DNA from: Promerops cafer
Taxonomy: Eukaryota > Chordata > Aves > Passeriformes > Nectariniidae
Assembly (NCBI GenBank): GCA_013398275.1
Contig: VZSE01009986.1
Location: 641,043 to 705,042, forward strand
Reading direction: 5' to 3'
Length of the DNA stretch: 64,000 nucleotides
The translations under genes were made by a program, and so were the position numbers. Under the pieces are notes generated by a model that saw nothing but the letters and a program-made list of their open reading frames with translations, did no database searches and was not told the DNA's origin. Below, one piece after another: positions 47,517 to 59,500 of this stretch (its first letter is position 1; each line of letters begins with the position of its first letter).

Positions 47517-50500
47517 CTACAGAGAGAAGAAAGGGAGAGGACTCCAAATAAGTTCAGCAATCCAAGAAAGTCAGATAAGAGCTTACAGTAGCGTTCTCAT
47601 TAACCTTTTCCAGATCAGTCAGTCAATGTGATGTCAGGGTGCAGAGTCCCATAAACAGTAACGCTTCACCACTTTGCACTATTTCAGACAGATGGTTATA
47701 GAGTCTGCTTTATTTTTGTCCTGGTGTTTGATAAAATTAAAGGAAGTGATATTTTCAAAAGCAGAGTGTGTATTTGGACTTGAAGCTCTATTTCATAATC
47801 TTTATGGTAATTAATCTCTACTAGCTTGTTCTACGTTGAGGTAATTTCACAGGCCAGTTGCAATTGCAGATATTCTAGACAGGCACTGCTGTGCATAAAA
47901 TACAACTCACAGGGAAACTGTTCAGCAGTTTTGATCAGCATCCAGGTAGGTCAGCCAAAAATCAAGCACCTACAGTAAATTCTGCATCTGCTTCCTTATT
48001 CTGCACTTCCTCTCCTGTGTTGAAGTAGTAAATCTGGAAAGATTGACATCTGCCTGATTTCATTATTATTTTAGAGTTCTTGTGGCCTCACAAACTTCTG
48101 CACAATTAAACATTTGTTTGGTTTTTTAATCTTGCCTATTTAAATTCTAATATTTAACCTATGTATCCATTTAGAAATCACAAAGCAGCAACAGCAGGTA
48201 TTCCAGAGCACCAGATGATCAAAGTGAAGTTTCCCAACATGCAACAGCTTACAAAGGCAAAGAGACATGTTTACCTTACAGCCAAAAAGCATTATCCCAG
48301 AACTTCGCATCACAATCATAAGACATTAAGAACAGAAACTCTTTATGTGAAAAATGGGGGCATCCAATTCCACAATGCTTTGAAGTCAGTGATATGTCAC
48401 ATATATACAGCTAAGTGTTTAAAGTCCAGCTCCCAAAATAGGCATAACGAGAAAAAAAATCACAAAACAGAAGGAATGAATGAAAAAAGCAAGAAAAGCT
48501 GCAGGGAAACTTGGTAACAATTGTATTCCTGCCTTCAGCAGGGAAAGGATTCCTCATGTCCAGTGTGTCACTGCTTGTAAAAACACAGACATGCGGACAC
48601 CAGTAATCCCAGTTACACTCTGAGACTGTTGCTTGAAAAGAACCAATGGGGTTTTTAAAAAATCCATACCCCAAACTAAATTCCCTTTCATTTTTCTCTG
48701 AGAAAACATGCTGCTGTTCCTTCTGCGATGCACCACAAAGGACGGGGCCAGTCAGCAGGTGTAAAACTAGAGAGTTTTGCTCCAGTTCTGAGGGAGAATT
48801 CCACACTGAGCACAGCCCATGGGCCCATTCTCCCTCTCAGTACAGAACTGGATCAGCTGGTCCCAGTCAGGCAAAGCAAAAATTTTCCACAAAGCAGCAG
48901 CATTTTTGCCCTGCTAGAGCCCATACTTCTAGAAAAGTAATGTAATTGACATTTCAAAATATTTTTAACTTTTATAAAGATATCAGGGGAGTTGGTATTG
49001 CCCAAGTTAGATTTGGGAGGAATGACTTACTACAAATGCTAAAAAGTAGAAGTTTCCCATATGAAAAGCTCCAGGCCTTGAAACATGGCAGTCTTTTGAG
49101 CAGCAGACTGAGACCAGTCCCTGCCACAGGAGAGGCTGGTGGGACTGGTCCTGGTGGGCTCACATGTGTGCCAGGACATATCACTGACTCCAAACTGCCC
49201 TGCTCCCATTGCCACATAAACCTCATTCAAAGTAACCAAAAGGGCCGGTTAGGGGAATGCATTGTTAGTCCAGCGTAAAACAAGCCAGTGGGGAGGGAGA
49301 AGCCGAGTTAAGAAAAACCCTTCCATCACAGCTCTCTGGTTATCAGCTCATTTTACAATCTACATGAAACCAGTGCTTTGCCAGCCTAATAGAACATGTT
49401 TCATAGTGAAAAACATTGTGGCAAATGACTGTGTCCTGGCTGCCTCACAGACTGATTGCTACCAGTACCAACTACCCAAAACCCATCCTGGTGTCCCAAG
49501 CAGTGGTGTTTCAGCCTGCAGGGGCTGGGGGGTATTTGACCATAGACTTCAAAGAGTTGACAGCATTAAGGGAGCTTTGTCCACAAGCCACTTACACTTG
49601 GGGACAAACATTTCACCAATGTTACTGTAATGCCATTTAACTAAATCTGGGTCAGAGATGCTGAAATAGGCCCTTCGGTAGTCTTTGAATGGAGCACAGA
49701 CTGGCTGTAAAAAGTAAGGGAACTACTTAGACTGGATTCCAGTATGAAGGGAACAGGCAATTAGAACAAGCAGTCCTTCCACAGACCAGGCAAAGCAGAG
49801 GCAAAAAGCTACTCCAACCAAAAAAGAACCACAAGGTTATGGCATAAAAGTGGTGTTGTTGTCATGGTTTAAGAGCTTAGATTTCTTTGAATTTCTCCTT
49901 GGACTGCCACATTTGGACTGCCACAACAGTTTCTGCATAATTTCTAACGTGTTAATTACAGGGCTGTACGTACCGTAGGCTGGTGCCGCTGTGCTGTATC
50001 CGTACGGTGCTCCATAGCCTGCAGGGAAACAGAAGAGGGGGGGTGTCATTCCCTGCTCTGCCTGTCAGTGTTTGCACACCTGCACATGGGCAGGGACCCT
50101 GTGCCTGAAGCAGGAGCACAGCAAAACCAAACTCACACCAATACATACAAATATTGCTGAAAACACTGAAATGTTTCTATGCAGTGGACTGAAGAACAAG
50201 CTGCCAGGGACTTTTTCAAGCCTCAGCATTAGAGTGTTAAGATTCTCTATTTCATTTCCTCAGCATTTTCTTTTCCACCGAATCCCTCAAGTCTGCACTG
50301 TCAGAGCATGGAGTTGGTGTGACACAGACATCCCATATTTGCTTATGTTCTTCTTAAAACACAAATGCAGTTTATGCAGAGAACAGTAATTTTCCTAAAT
50401 TTCCGTTAAAAAGAGAATGCTGGATGCCTGTGGCACATATCACATTCCCCTTAGTAAAGCTCCTGTGAATTCTGCTTTCTCTGCCATTTCTAACAGACGG

Positions 50501-53500
50501 AGTTCCACAGTGAACACCTCTTTGACTCTGAAGTACTTGAGAGAAAAAGCAACACAGGTAACACCAGCATTGGTTTCTACAAGTCAGTAGTTCATGAAGG
50601 CTTTGCAGGTTTTTTTTTTCTGGTGAGACTGCTGGTATCACTCCAAAAAGTAAGAGATTTCTGAGAAGAATAGGGGATGGAGAGAAACAATCTGTGAAGG
50701 CCAAGGCCAATAAAAGCTTAACTACAGCAACTGGGAAATTAAACTTATTCCTGGAATAATTCCACACTGGCAAGAAGCATGCCCATGGCAGGTTAAAGTG
50801 TCTTTTAAATGACTCCTCAGGCAGACAGACAGTTCCAAAAACAATGTTAACAGCCATTAAAAATGAATTACTGGGTTTTAATATTTAAAATGACATGACC
50901 ATACAGGAACAATGAAGATGACATGCTGCCAACGGTGCCAGGCAGGAAGGCTCCCAAACAACAGGGCTGTGCTATTAGCACGTGTGAGCTGCTGGAGGGT
51001 GCAATTAGAGCTCATGCTGTAATCTGAAAACCTGAGCACGAGGACTAGAAGTGATATTTTTTGGAAGCTATGACTGGATTTGCTTTGACTAAGGCATCTT
51101 CAGCATCTCATTCTTAAAAATCTGTGGTTCTTGTAGAAGTGAAAACAATGTCTGGATTCCTTTCACATGTCACCCACAAACCTCAGACATGCTGTAGAGT
51201 CACAAAGAAAATGCACTTTGAAAATTTGAGGATGGAGAAAGTGACCATTTCATGAACATTTTCTTGTGAAAATGTGGAATGGGAACCAGAAGCCCTTGGA
51301 CTTCAGAAGCTGTTTCTGCTAATCAGAATGATGTAATCCGGATGATGACTTCCCATCAGCCAGAGTATGAAAAGAAATTATTTTATTTCTGGCCACCACA
51401 GAGGCTACTACTAGATGCTTCCAGGTGGATTTCATGTAGAGGGTTTTTGGGAGCTCAGAGACTCTTGAGCCTGCTGACTTCATGTTCACAAAGGATTTTT
51501 GGAAAAGGCACTCCTAATGCTAACCAGCACATGATCCAGAAGGTTCTTAGGTAGGAAGAGAGTTTTGGGAATTGTGCCATGGCAGTGAACTAGGAAGACA
51601 AATCATAAAATAATAAAGCCAGGAAAGCCATTATGCCCATAACCGTGTGCTCTGTGCACACAGAGCTTTGAGCTGCACACTCATAAAGGACACATTCTGC
51701 CAGCTTTCCAGCTCTTTGATTTATTTAAACCCCCATGAAGCCTTCTTCTCCATCTCAGATGGTTAAAGAAATCACTTGAACAGGTGAATAACACACATGA
51801 AAAAGAACACCCCAGCAGACAAATACTAAACTATCAGCTACAAGTGTGGTACCTTACCTGGTGTTATGTATCCAGTAGCAGCAGCTGCCCCAACAAACGC
51901 CCCTCGTGTTAGAGCACCTCGTCCTCTGCCTCGAACAGCCTGGACTGCTGCAGAAACAGCTGTATTGACAACCCCTTTAGTCTGCCCAGAGTGACAAAAA
52001 ATAGCAGTTCAGAGAGTGAAAGTGTTGCTGGAATACAAGGCCACCTGCATTAAATCACCCCCTTTGAGAGGGCTCTGTAAACATGCCTGATGTGCCAGGC
52101 TGGCTGAGCGCTGACTGGAGAGTGCTGTGCCAAAGGATGTGAGTGACAGGGACACAGCGGGTCCCTGGCCCTGTCCCTGCCTGCAGAGCCCAGCACGTTC
52201 CCCATGCTCAGCCCTGGCAGTCCCTTCCCTCAGACTGTGCCTTATTTACCTCGGATTTGGGCATTTGAACACTGCTGGCTTCTGAGCCTCTCTCTGCTCC
52301 TCTCTCTTTCCCACCTCCTTACCGCTTGCCTCTCCTCAACCTACAGCACTGGTTTTACATCTCCCTTACCCTCCTGAACCCACATAACAGCAGCAGGGCC
52401 AGGATTTCACCCCTCAAACCCCCAGCTCACGACTACACCAGCCTGTGTTAACCTCCCTTTACTAGAATGCTGCCTTCTGTATCAAAAACCAACCCAGGGC
52501 TGGGATAATGGTCCAAAAAGCAAGTGATAGCTCTTACCTGAGGAAGAATCTTCTTTTTCTTGTTATTCGCTGCATTAGGCCCAGAGAACAGTTTTTCAAG
52601 TGCTGCTAATGCAGCACTTGCTTTTGCTACTTTCTTGTTTGGGCCTGCACCTCTGAACTTCTGCCCATCTACTTCTACCTGAAAATTAAGATACGAGTTT
52701 ATGCCTAGTATTGATCCACAGGAACATCATGCTGCACCCACTCAGCTGGTGTGCCACCCATAAAGAACTTCAGTAGGAAAGAACATCCTTAGTGTTTTAT
52801 GTGACAAATTTCTATTGATTCTAGATTTGAAACTGCTGAAGGATACCAAGATGATCCTGGGAACCAGTGTGTCAGAGATACTGGGAATCTGGAAACTACA
52901 AGCACAACTCAAAGAGGACCAGCATATCTGCTGGATACTGGATTTAGCCCATACCCTGGAGTCTTACTTGTCATGAAGTTTGGGGCCGTCAGAATCCAGT
53001 TTTAATTCTCACTATATTTTCCTAAAGTAGAAAGGCTATTTCCTTTCCCCAGCTAAATCATCACAGCAGCAATGAGATACATAACTTGAGAAATCACCAC
53101 AGGTGTGCATTGCAAAAGGCAAAATAGAAAAAATGCTAGCTGCTGCAGCAAGTGACTCTGCTACACCATTAATAACCCCTCACCAGCTGCACCTCTGCTC
53201 CACTCACCTCCATCACAAAGCGCTTGTCGTGGCTTCCCCCTGTCTCGGAGATGAGCTCGTACTTCAGACCTCTTCTCTTTTCATTGAGCTCCATCACTGG
53301 GTTTTTGCCACTTGCTGTGAGTATGGGACCCTGAGTTCTTACCTAGAGAGACATGCAGGCTGTTACTTCAGAGCCTTTCTCTCGTCAAAAGGCAGCCAAA
53401 CCTCTGCACACCTGTATCACAGGTAACGCTGCCCTGGCTGCTGCACAACCTGCGATGCTGGCACAGCAAAGGGCAAGTCTCTAAAGAAGGGCAGGAGGAC

Positions 53501-56500
53501 AAACAATGGTGTCACAGAAGTCACACCCATTTATTTCTGTTGGTGAGGGCTGCTGTCCTCATGGCCTGGTCTGGTGCCTGCACAATCTAGCTGCACTTGG
53601 AATTGCAACCCTGAGAGAATCCAAAGCTGAAGGTGGGGCTGTGGTGTCAAGTTCCTTGAAATTGAAGGCTTTCACACCGCAAGGAGAGAGCGGCCTTCCC
53701 AGCGCTGCACATGTCTCTGCTGTTCCACCTAATTATGTCCTGGCACTACCAAGCTCAGACTGAAGAAATCTCATGCCCCAAGTCACGTGTTTCCATAGAA
53801 ATGTCTGTAACTGTTTGGAAAGCAAGGTAAAGCTGAGATCTCAGCACACCAGATCAGTCTGCAATAGAATTCTCTCAGCTATGGATAAAAACAGGGCAGT
53901 TCCATTAAAAATACTCCATTTCCCTGGAAATTTCTCAGTGGACTAAACATGTATGTGGTTTGAGTTATCCATGATTACATACTGTCTGGAAATTGTCTCC
54001 CAACTGAAGAAATTTATTTTTTACCATTCTGACAAGAAGAACAGAAAAAAAAACCCCAATGAAAAGTGAAACCCCAAACCCCACACCTCTGTCTTTTGTA
54101 CTTTTCAATGCAATCCTCACCTCTAGGGTAGCGGAGGTGTCAGCTGTGGAATTGCCAGTATTATTATTGCTTGAGATTGAAGACGTTGTTTCATTTTTAC
54201 CTTCAGTATCTGATTTTTCATCAGAACTTACACACTCCACATCTGCATCAAAACCTGTTGGATACCCCATCGCTTGTAAAACCTACAACAAAGCCCCATG
54301 AAATGAACTGTGACAGAGGCAGCAGAACAGGAACAAACAGAAAGCTGATCACAACACAACAAACAGTCCACCATACACTTAAAAAAGGCAGGTTGCTTAG
54401 AATATAAGTTTTCTCCTATTTGAAATGGAGATACCTATTTCAGTGTTTATCAGTACAGAATACAATATCAATGCGGAAAATAATTTCTGATTTCCAAAAG
54501 GGGAATCAACGCAAAGCAGAATTTTAGTCTCAAAGATACTCATGAACATCATTCATCATCTCAAGACTTCCTTGTAAAGTAAGAAATTAAAGACACTGTT
54601 TGATGGCCTTATAAGGAAATAGTTTCATGCACAATTTCCCCCCCCTGTGTCTATGGACAGATCAAGAGATGGACTGTGGGGCAAATGTGACAAACAGTCT
54701 TGTGAGAATTAAAGCCTTGTACAAGATGGTACTTCTGGAGCTCAGTTCCTTCAAAAACATCCTCCATGAGCAAGGCCAGCCTCTCCCTTAACCAGCTTCC
54801 TGATCCAGCTGCACAGAGCTACCACACTTAGGGCAAAGGAAACTGAAAGGAACCTGAAGCTCTGCTGAAAATTTAGGGCCAAGAACAAAGTCTGCAGAAA
54901 TGACTGTGTTCGAACCCTGAGCAGAGAACTGCCGGGGTAACCCCCGGCTCAGCTCTCATGCGGTTGGGGTATATCTGGCTGCATTTTCAGGGCTTCTGCA
55001 TTTTAAAAAGGTCAGATAAAAGAAAGAAATCTCACATTATTCCCTCTTATAAGACTGGAAGGCAGGGTCTGGGTCTGCTGAGAAGGGAAAGAAAAAGAAA
55101 AAAAAGCAAGTCTTGACCACACCACCCATTTCCTCTTGGCTTGAATCACGGATGTTTTGATGTGTAAATTTAGAGAAAACAGAGCTGGGTCGGCACCAGC
55201 ACAGATCTGGCTGACGCAGAGAGGTTCAAGGGCAGAGCAGTCACAGTTTTTCAGGGCAAGTGGGATTTTTGGGCTTTTTTTTTTGTTTTTTAAACTGCAG
55301 GGAGGAAGGCAAAATAAAAGAATGAGGCGGAAGGTCTGGAAGGACACACATGCAGAGAGCTACTTTTCCTGGAGGAATAACACATGCCCTCAGATACTTC
55401 TGGACACTTTGAACTTGAAAGCACATAGGACAATGGGATTTTCAAAACTGAAATCAAAGGAAAGCAGAAAGTTGCCAGAGAAAGGTTCTAAAAAGGAAAT
55501 TCTTGTTCAAAACAAAACGAAGCACAGAATGACAGATGGGCCTGTTCCTATCAGAAGAGCAGTTCTATTAACAGATGTTCTCTCATAGGCTCATTTAGGT
55601 TGGGAAAGACCTTTAAGATCATTGAGTCCAACCATCCATTACCCTAGCCCTACCATGCCCATCACTAAGCCATGTCCTCAAGCACCACATCTGGTGGATG
55701 CTCACATTGGGCATTCCAGTCTGTCCTGCTGCCATGTAGAGCAACAGCAGCTTGACCAGTCTCTGAATGATACCAGTGTCCTACTGGAAATTTGACTGGA
55801 TAAATCATTGATATGGTTTACCCAGTACACAGAGGTACTCTTCAGGCACCGAGGACAGAACTCTATGTCCAGGAACTCACAAGCCAGGAATGGACACAGA
55901 GAAGGAGGGGGAGAAAGAAGCAGCCACCAACATGCCATTTCCAAACCAACAGGATCAAGGAGTAGAACAGAACACAACTAAACCCCTCCCATCCAGGATT
56001 TGACCACCACATTCAGTCCACTGCAGCATGAGCTGTCCTGCAGAGCCCCGGGAAATTCTTCCCCCACGCTAGCACAAAAACAGTGATGCTCTTTGAACCA
56101 TGCCCAACTGTCTTAAGAGCACACAGCAAGCAGCTCAGCTTAATGATTTTTTTTTTTAATTTTGAGATAGCATATTACTAGTTCTAAGCGCATTTCATAC
56201 TCCATCCCAAGATCTGGGGTTAGCAGATTACTTCAAGGCTGCCTTACCTTCACTGCCACATGGAGCTTGGCTGTTTTCTTAGAAGGTCCTGATGCTTCAT
56301 AAGTCGTACCATCAACATCTACAGACATTGTGAAGACTGGGGCATGGACTGGACCAGACTGTGACAGCAGCTTATACTGAAGCCCTGGCCTGATTTGGTT
56401 CAGCCTCATCAGAGCATTCATGAGATCTATTGCTTTACTATCTAGTACTAGTACAAGATAGTAGAAGGGGTGGGGGAAGGAGGGGAAAGGAAAATGAACA

Positions 56501-59500
56501 AAACAAGATGAACAGAAAAATGAAACAGTTTGCATTTCAGTGCCTTCTGTCTGTATCAAGGAGCAAAACCACCCCTCAGCCTCTCAAGAGGGTGAGGAGA
56601 GCCATAATGCTGTTAAGTCTTTAATAAGCCATTCTGATTCGGGGTAACAACTATAATGACCTGGTTTTATATTAACACCATTCTGTTGCAGCTAGCTGTA
56701 TTCCTGCTTGAAAAGGAGTAACAAGTTTTATAGCTGATGGGGAACCAGACCCAGAACTGGCATCCAAGTAGCACAATGAAAGTAGCCCCCAGAATGACTG
56801 GATCTCAGCATGACTGGATCCCAGCAATGCTAAGAGACTTTTAGTCTGTGCATATGTGCAACATTAATGTTTTGCAGATTACACATTTTATTTTCCTTGT
56901 GGGAGATCTTGAGAGACCAACACCTAACTCAGGAAGGGGAAGAGTGAAGAGAGTGCAATCTTCACTCAGCAGAGTCACTGCAGTACTTTAAAAAGACCCC
57001 ACAGTACAGGGATGTTACCAATAAAATACCTCAGCTGCTTGGGCAGCTTCAGTTCTGATGCAACTTGGTGGGTAATCCCATTTAAAAATGCAAATCATTA
57101 AGTTAGTAAAGCATGTCAGGGGAAATTCAGATGCAGAGAGATGTGTTTGACATTCCAAATGCGGGGTGATAGAGACAACAGTTTTGTTCCAAAGACTTTT
57201 TCACATGCTCTACCACACCAACACAGAGGAGCTTTTAAAGCAGCTCCCCCTGTACAATACATCTTTGAAAACAGAATGGGGAAGTGCTGCACTTACTTTT
57301 CCTCAGATTACGCTTCATCTTTTTATTTGGATCTTTATCATCCCCAACACTGTCTTCAAATGGTCTCTTCAGAGCAGACGAGCCTGTACCTAGGGTATAA
57401 AGTTCCTTGTAATACGAATATGCCATTAGGAAAACACAATCCCACAGCAGGAGTCTGATTAGTCCCACACTGTTCCTTGCTTGTTTATAGAGAAAAGAAC
57501 TCGTCCATCAGTCACAGCTTTCTTATTGCTACATGAAAGCCAATACTGCTTTACTGCTCACTCTAGCAGGCCAGGCAGGATCTCTCTGTCCACTACCAGG
57601 TGTGAGATAAGGACTGCAAACCCGCAGTGCTGTTTTCCACATTTAGTCGAAGCAAGACCTCCAACAGTATTTGTTTTACAAAAAAATACACATGGAAATT
57701 TTTTTTATTAGATATATAGTGTTTTCTAGGAAGAATTTTTGAGTAATTGTTATTATGAACACTTGTTACATGCTTTTTGACATGTCTGCAGTCTCTCCTC
57801 ACCAGCATAAGAATCAAACGCTACTTCTGCTCTTCAGATGCCAAGGGATTTTGCACTTAAAGATAATCATCAGCTATATTATGGCTGTTCTGCCTCTTGT
57901 CTCTTGGTATTTCTAGAGAACAGAACCTCCAGATTTTATTCTCACAATGAAATATTAAAAAAATCACCCCCCATATAACAAAGAAAAGCTTCTACTTCAC
58001 ATTCACAGCACAAAATTCAGAACGTCACCCTTTTAAATTAACTCCTGGTTTACTGCCCAATAGTGACTTTTGGAACAAATAATACCTACCTTCTTTGTCA
58101 GTTACTGACCAGGAATATTTCTGAAATGACTTATTTGATGGGAGGGGATCCATTTCCAAAACTTTATAGATCTGCCCAAAGGCTGATAATCTGAGCGCGT
58201 GCTGAAAGGGACAGTAGAAAGAAACACAAATGAATCACAGCAGGATTTCACCTCAGTTGCCCTAGGTTTTTAGTAAGTCTTTAGACACAAAACTACTTCT
58301 GTGGTTTTGACAGACAAGAAGACAGCTTTTACAGCTGTCCTCTGCAATAGCTGTGGAAATTGCTAAGGTCTAAAAACATAAAACTCACGAATTTCTGTAA
58401 CATAGAGTGCAGGGCACACTGACAGGGAGCCCACCCAGGGGCTCTGTGCTGGGAGCAGAGGTGGGTGCATAGACATCCCACTGCCTCTGCAAGGATAAGA
58501 TTTCACACACATTTAACTCTTGCACTCCTGAACTATGGTTTAACCTTTCCAGGATAGCACAGCACAAGAACTGCCAGGACTGCCATGAAAACAAGCCATG
58601 CTGGCAGAGAATAAATGGTGCTAGTGAGCTGAATTCCTCACTGTTGCAGCACACACAGAGTTCCCTACCTGAGCACTGTGTGTAATGGCTTCTTTTTGCT
58701 GAACTGTCATGTAAGACAAAGCGTCCGTGGGCTCGCGCTCGCAGGGGTCGTGCAGCCCCGGGCCCCCTGGCAGGGAGAGGAATGGGGATTACTGAGGGGA
58801 ACGAGCAGCAGTGTGCAAACAGGGACTGACAGAGCAGCTGAGCCCAGCTGCTGCAGAGTGGGCAGCACCCCTTCTCCAGCAGGGAGTCAGGCCTCACACA
58901 ACACAAACTGACCCGAGGTTTTATACCCTTGAGTGGCCACAGACCTTATCAGGGTAAACACTGCACATGGGTGATAACATTAACTGAAATCAGTAGCTCT
59001 GGAAGAAAACACATAATTTGGACAGATACATAGATTTCAAGGAATCTGTAGAAAACAGGTAATCATTAAGTCTATTTACCTGCAACCTCTTAATGAGGTA
59101 GGGGTTAATTTATGACAAATCTAACATTCCCCATTAACTTCTCCTGCAGTGGCAGTATCATTCTCACTGTGACCACTGTGCAAAATCCTTTCTTTTAATT
59201 TTAAAGAAAAAGCATTAATTTCACTCTATGGCAGGTTCAGAGTTCATGGCAGGCATTTCTCATGTAATCCTACAGCAACAGCTAAATATTAAGGTGAGCT
59301 GAGCATCCCTCTGTGTTCCTGGAGTTCATTTGGCGCCTTACCGGGAAGCAGAATTCCAGATGCCAAACACTCCATCACTCGTCGCAACGCTTCCCCAGCG
59401 CCCAAAGGTCTATTACAAGTACCTATAGATTTTTCACATATAAGCTCGAGTGGCTAGAAGACATTAAATTATGATTAGTATGGACACAAGGGTAACTGTG

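Larger units (their letters stand above)
50019..57296 (-). other. STRBP: STRBP introns between 50019 and 57296
   Basis: Introns 50019-51857, 51982-52537, 52679-53207, 53343-54120, 54283-56247 and 56448-57296. The 54283-56247 intron holds a CR1 fragment (55586-55720) and a T-rich run near 55276-55290. The minus-strand ORF at 50372-50857 (161 codons) lies wholly inside an intron and has no family resemblance. Nothing else is recognised. Confidence 0.7.

Noticed and set aside
50372..50857. 161-codon minus-strand ORF
   Set aside because: It lies inside an STRBP intron, includes a polyT-derived stretch, has no recognised domain, and is not needed for the STRBP frame.
59146..59159. Match of 14 bases to the start of U4 snRNA (gcagtggcagtatc)
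   Set aside because: The similarity ends after 14 bases and no further U4 stem or Sm site follows, so it is probably chance and not a U4 gene or retropseudogene.
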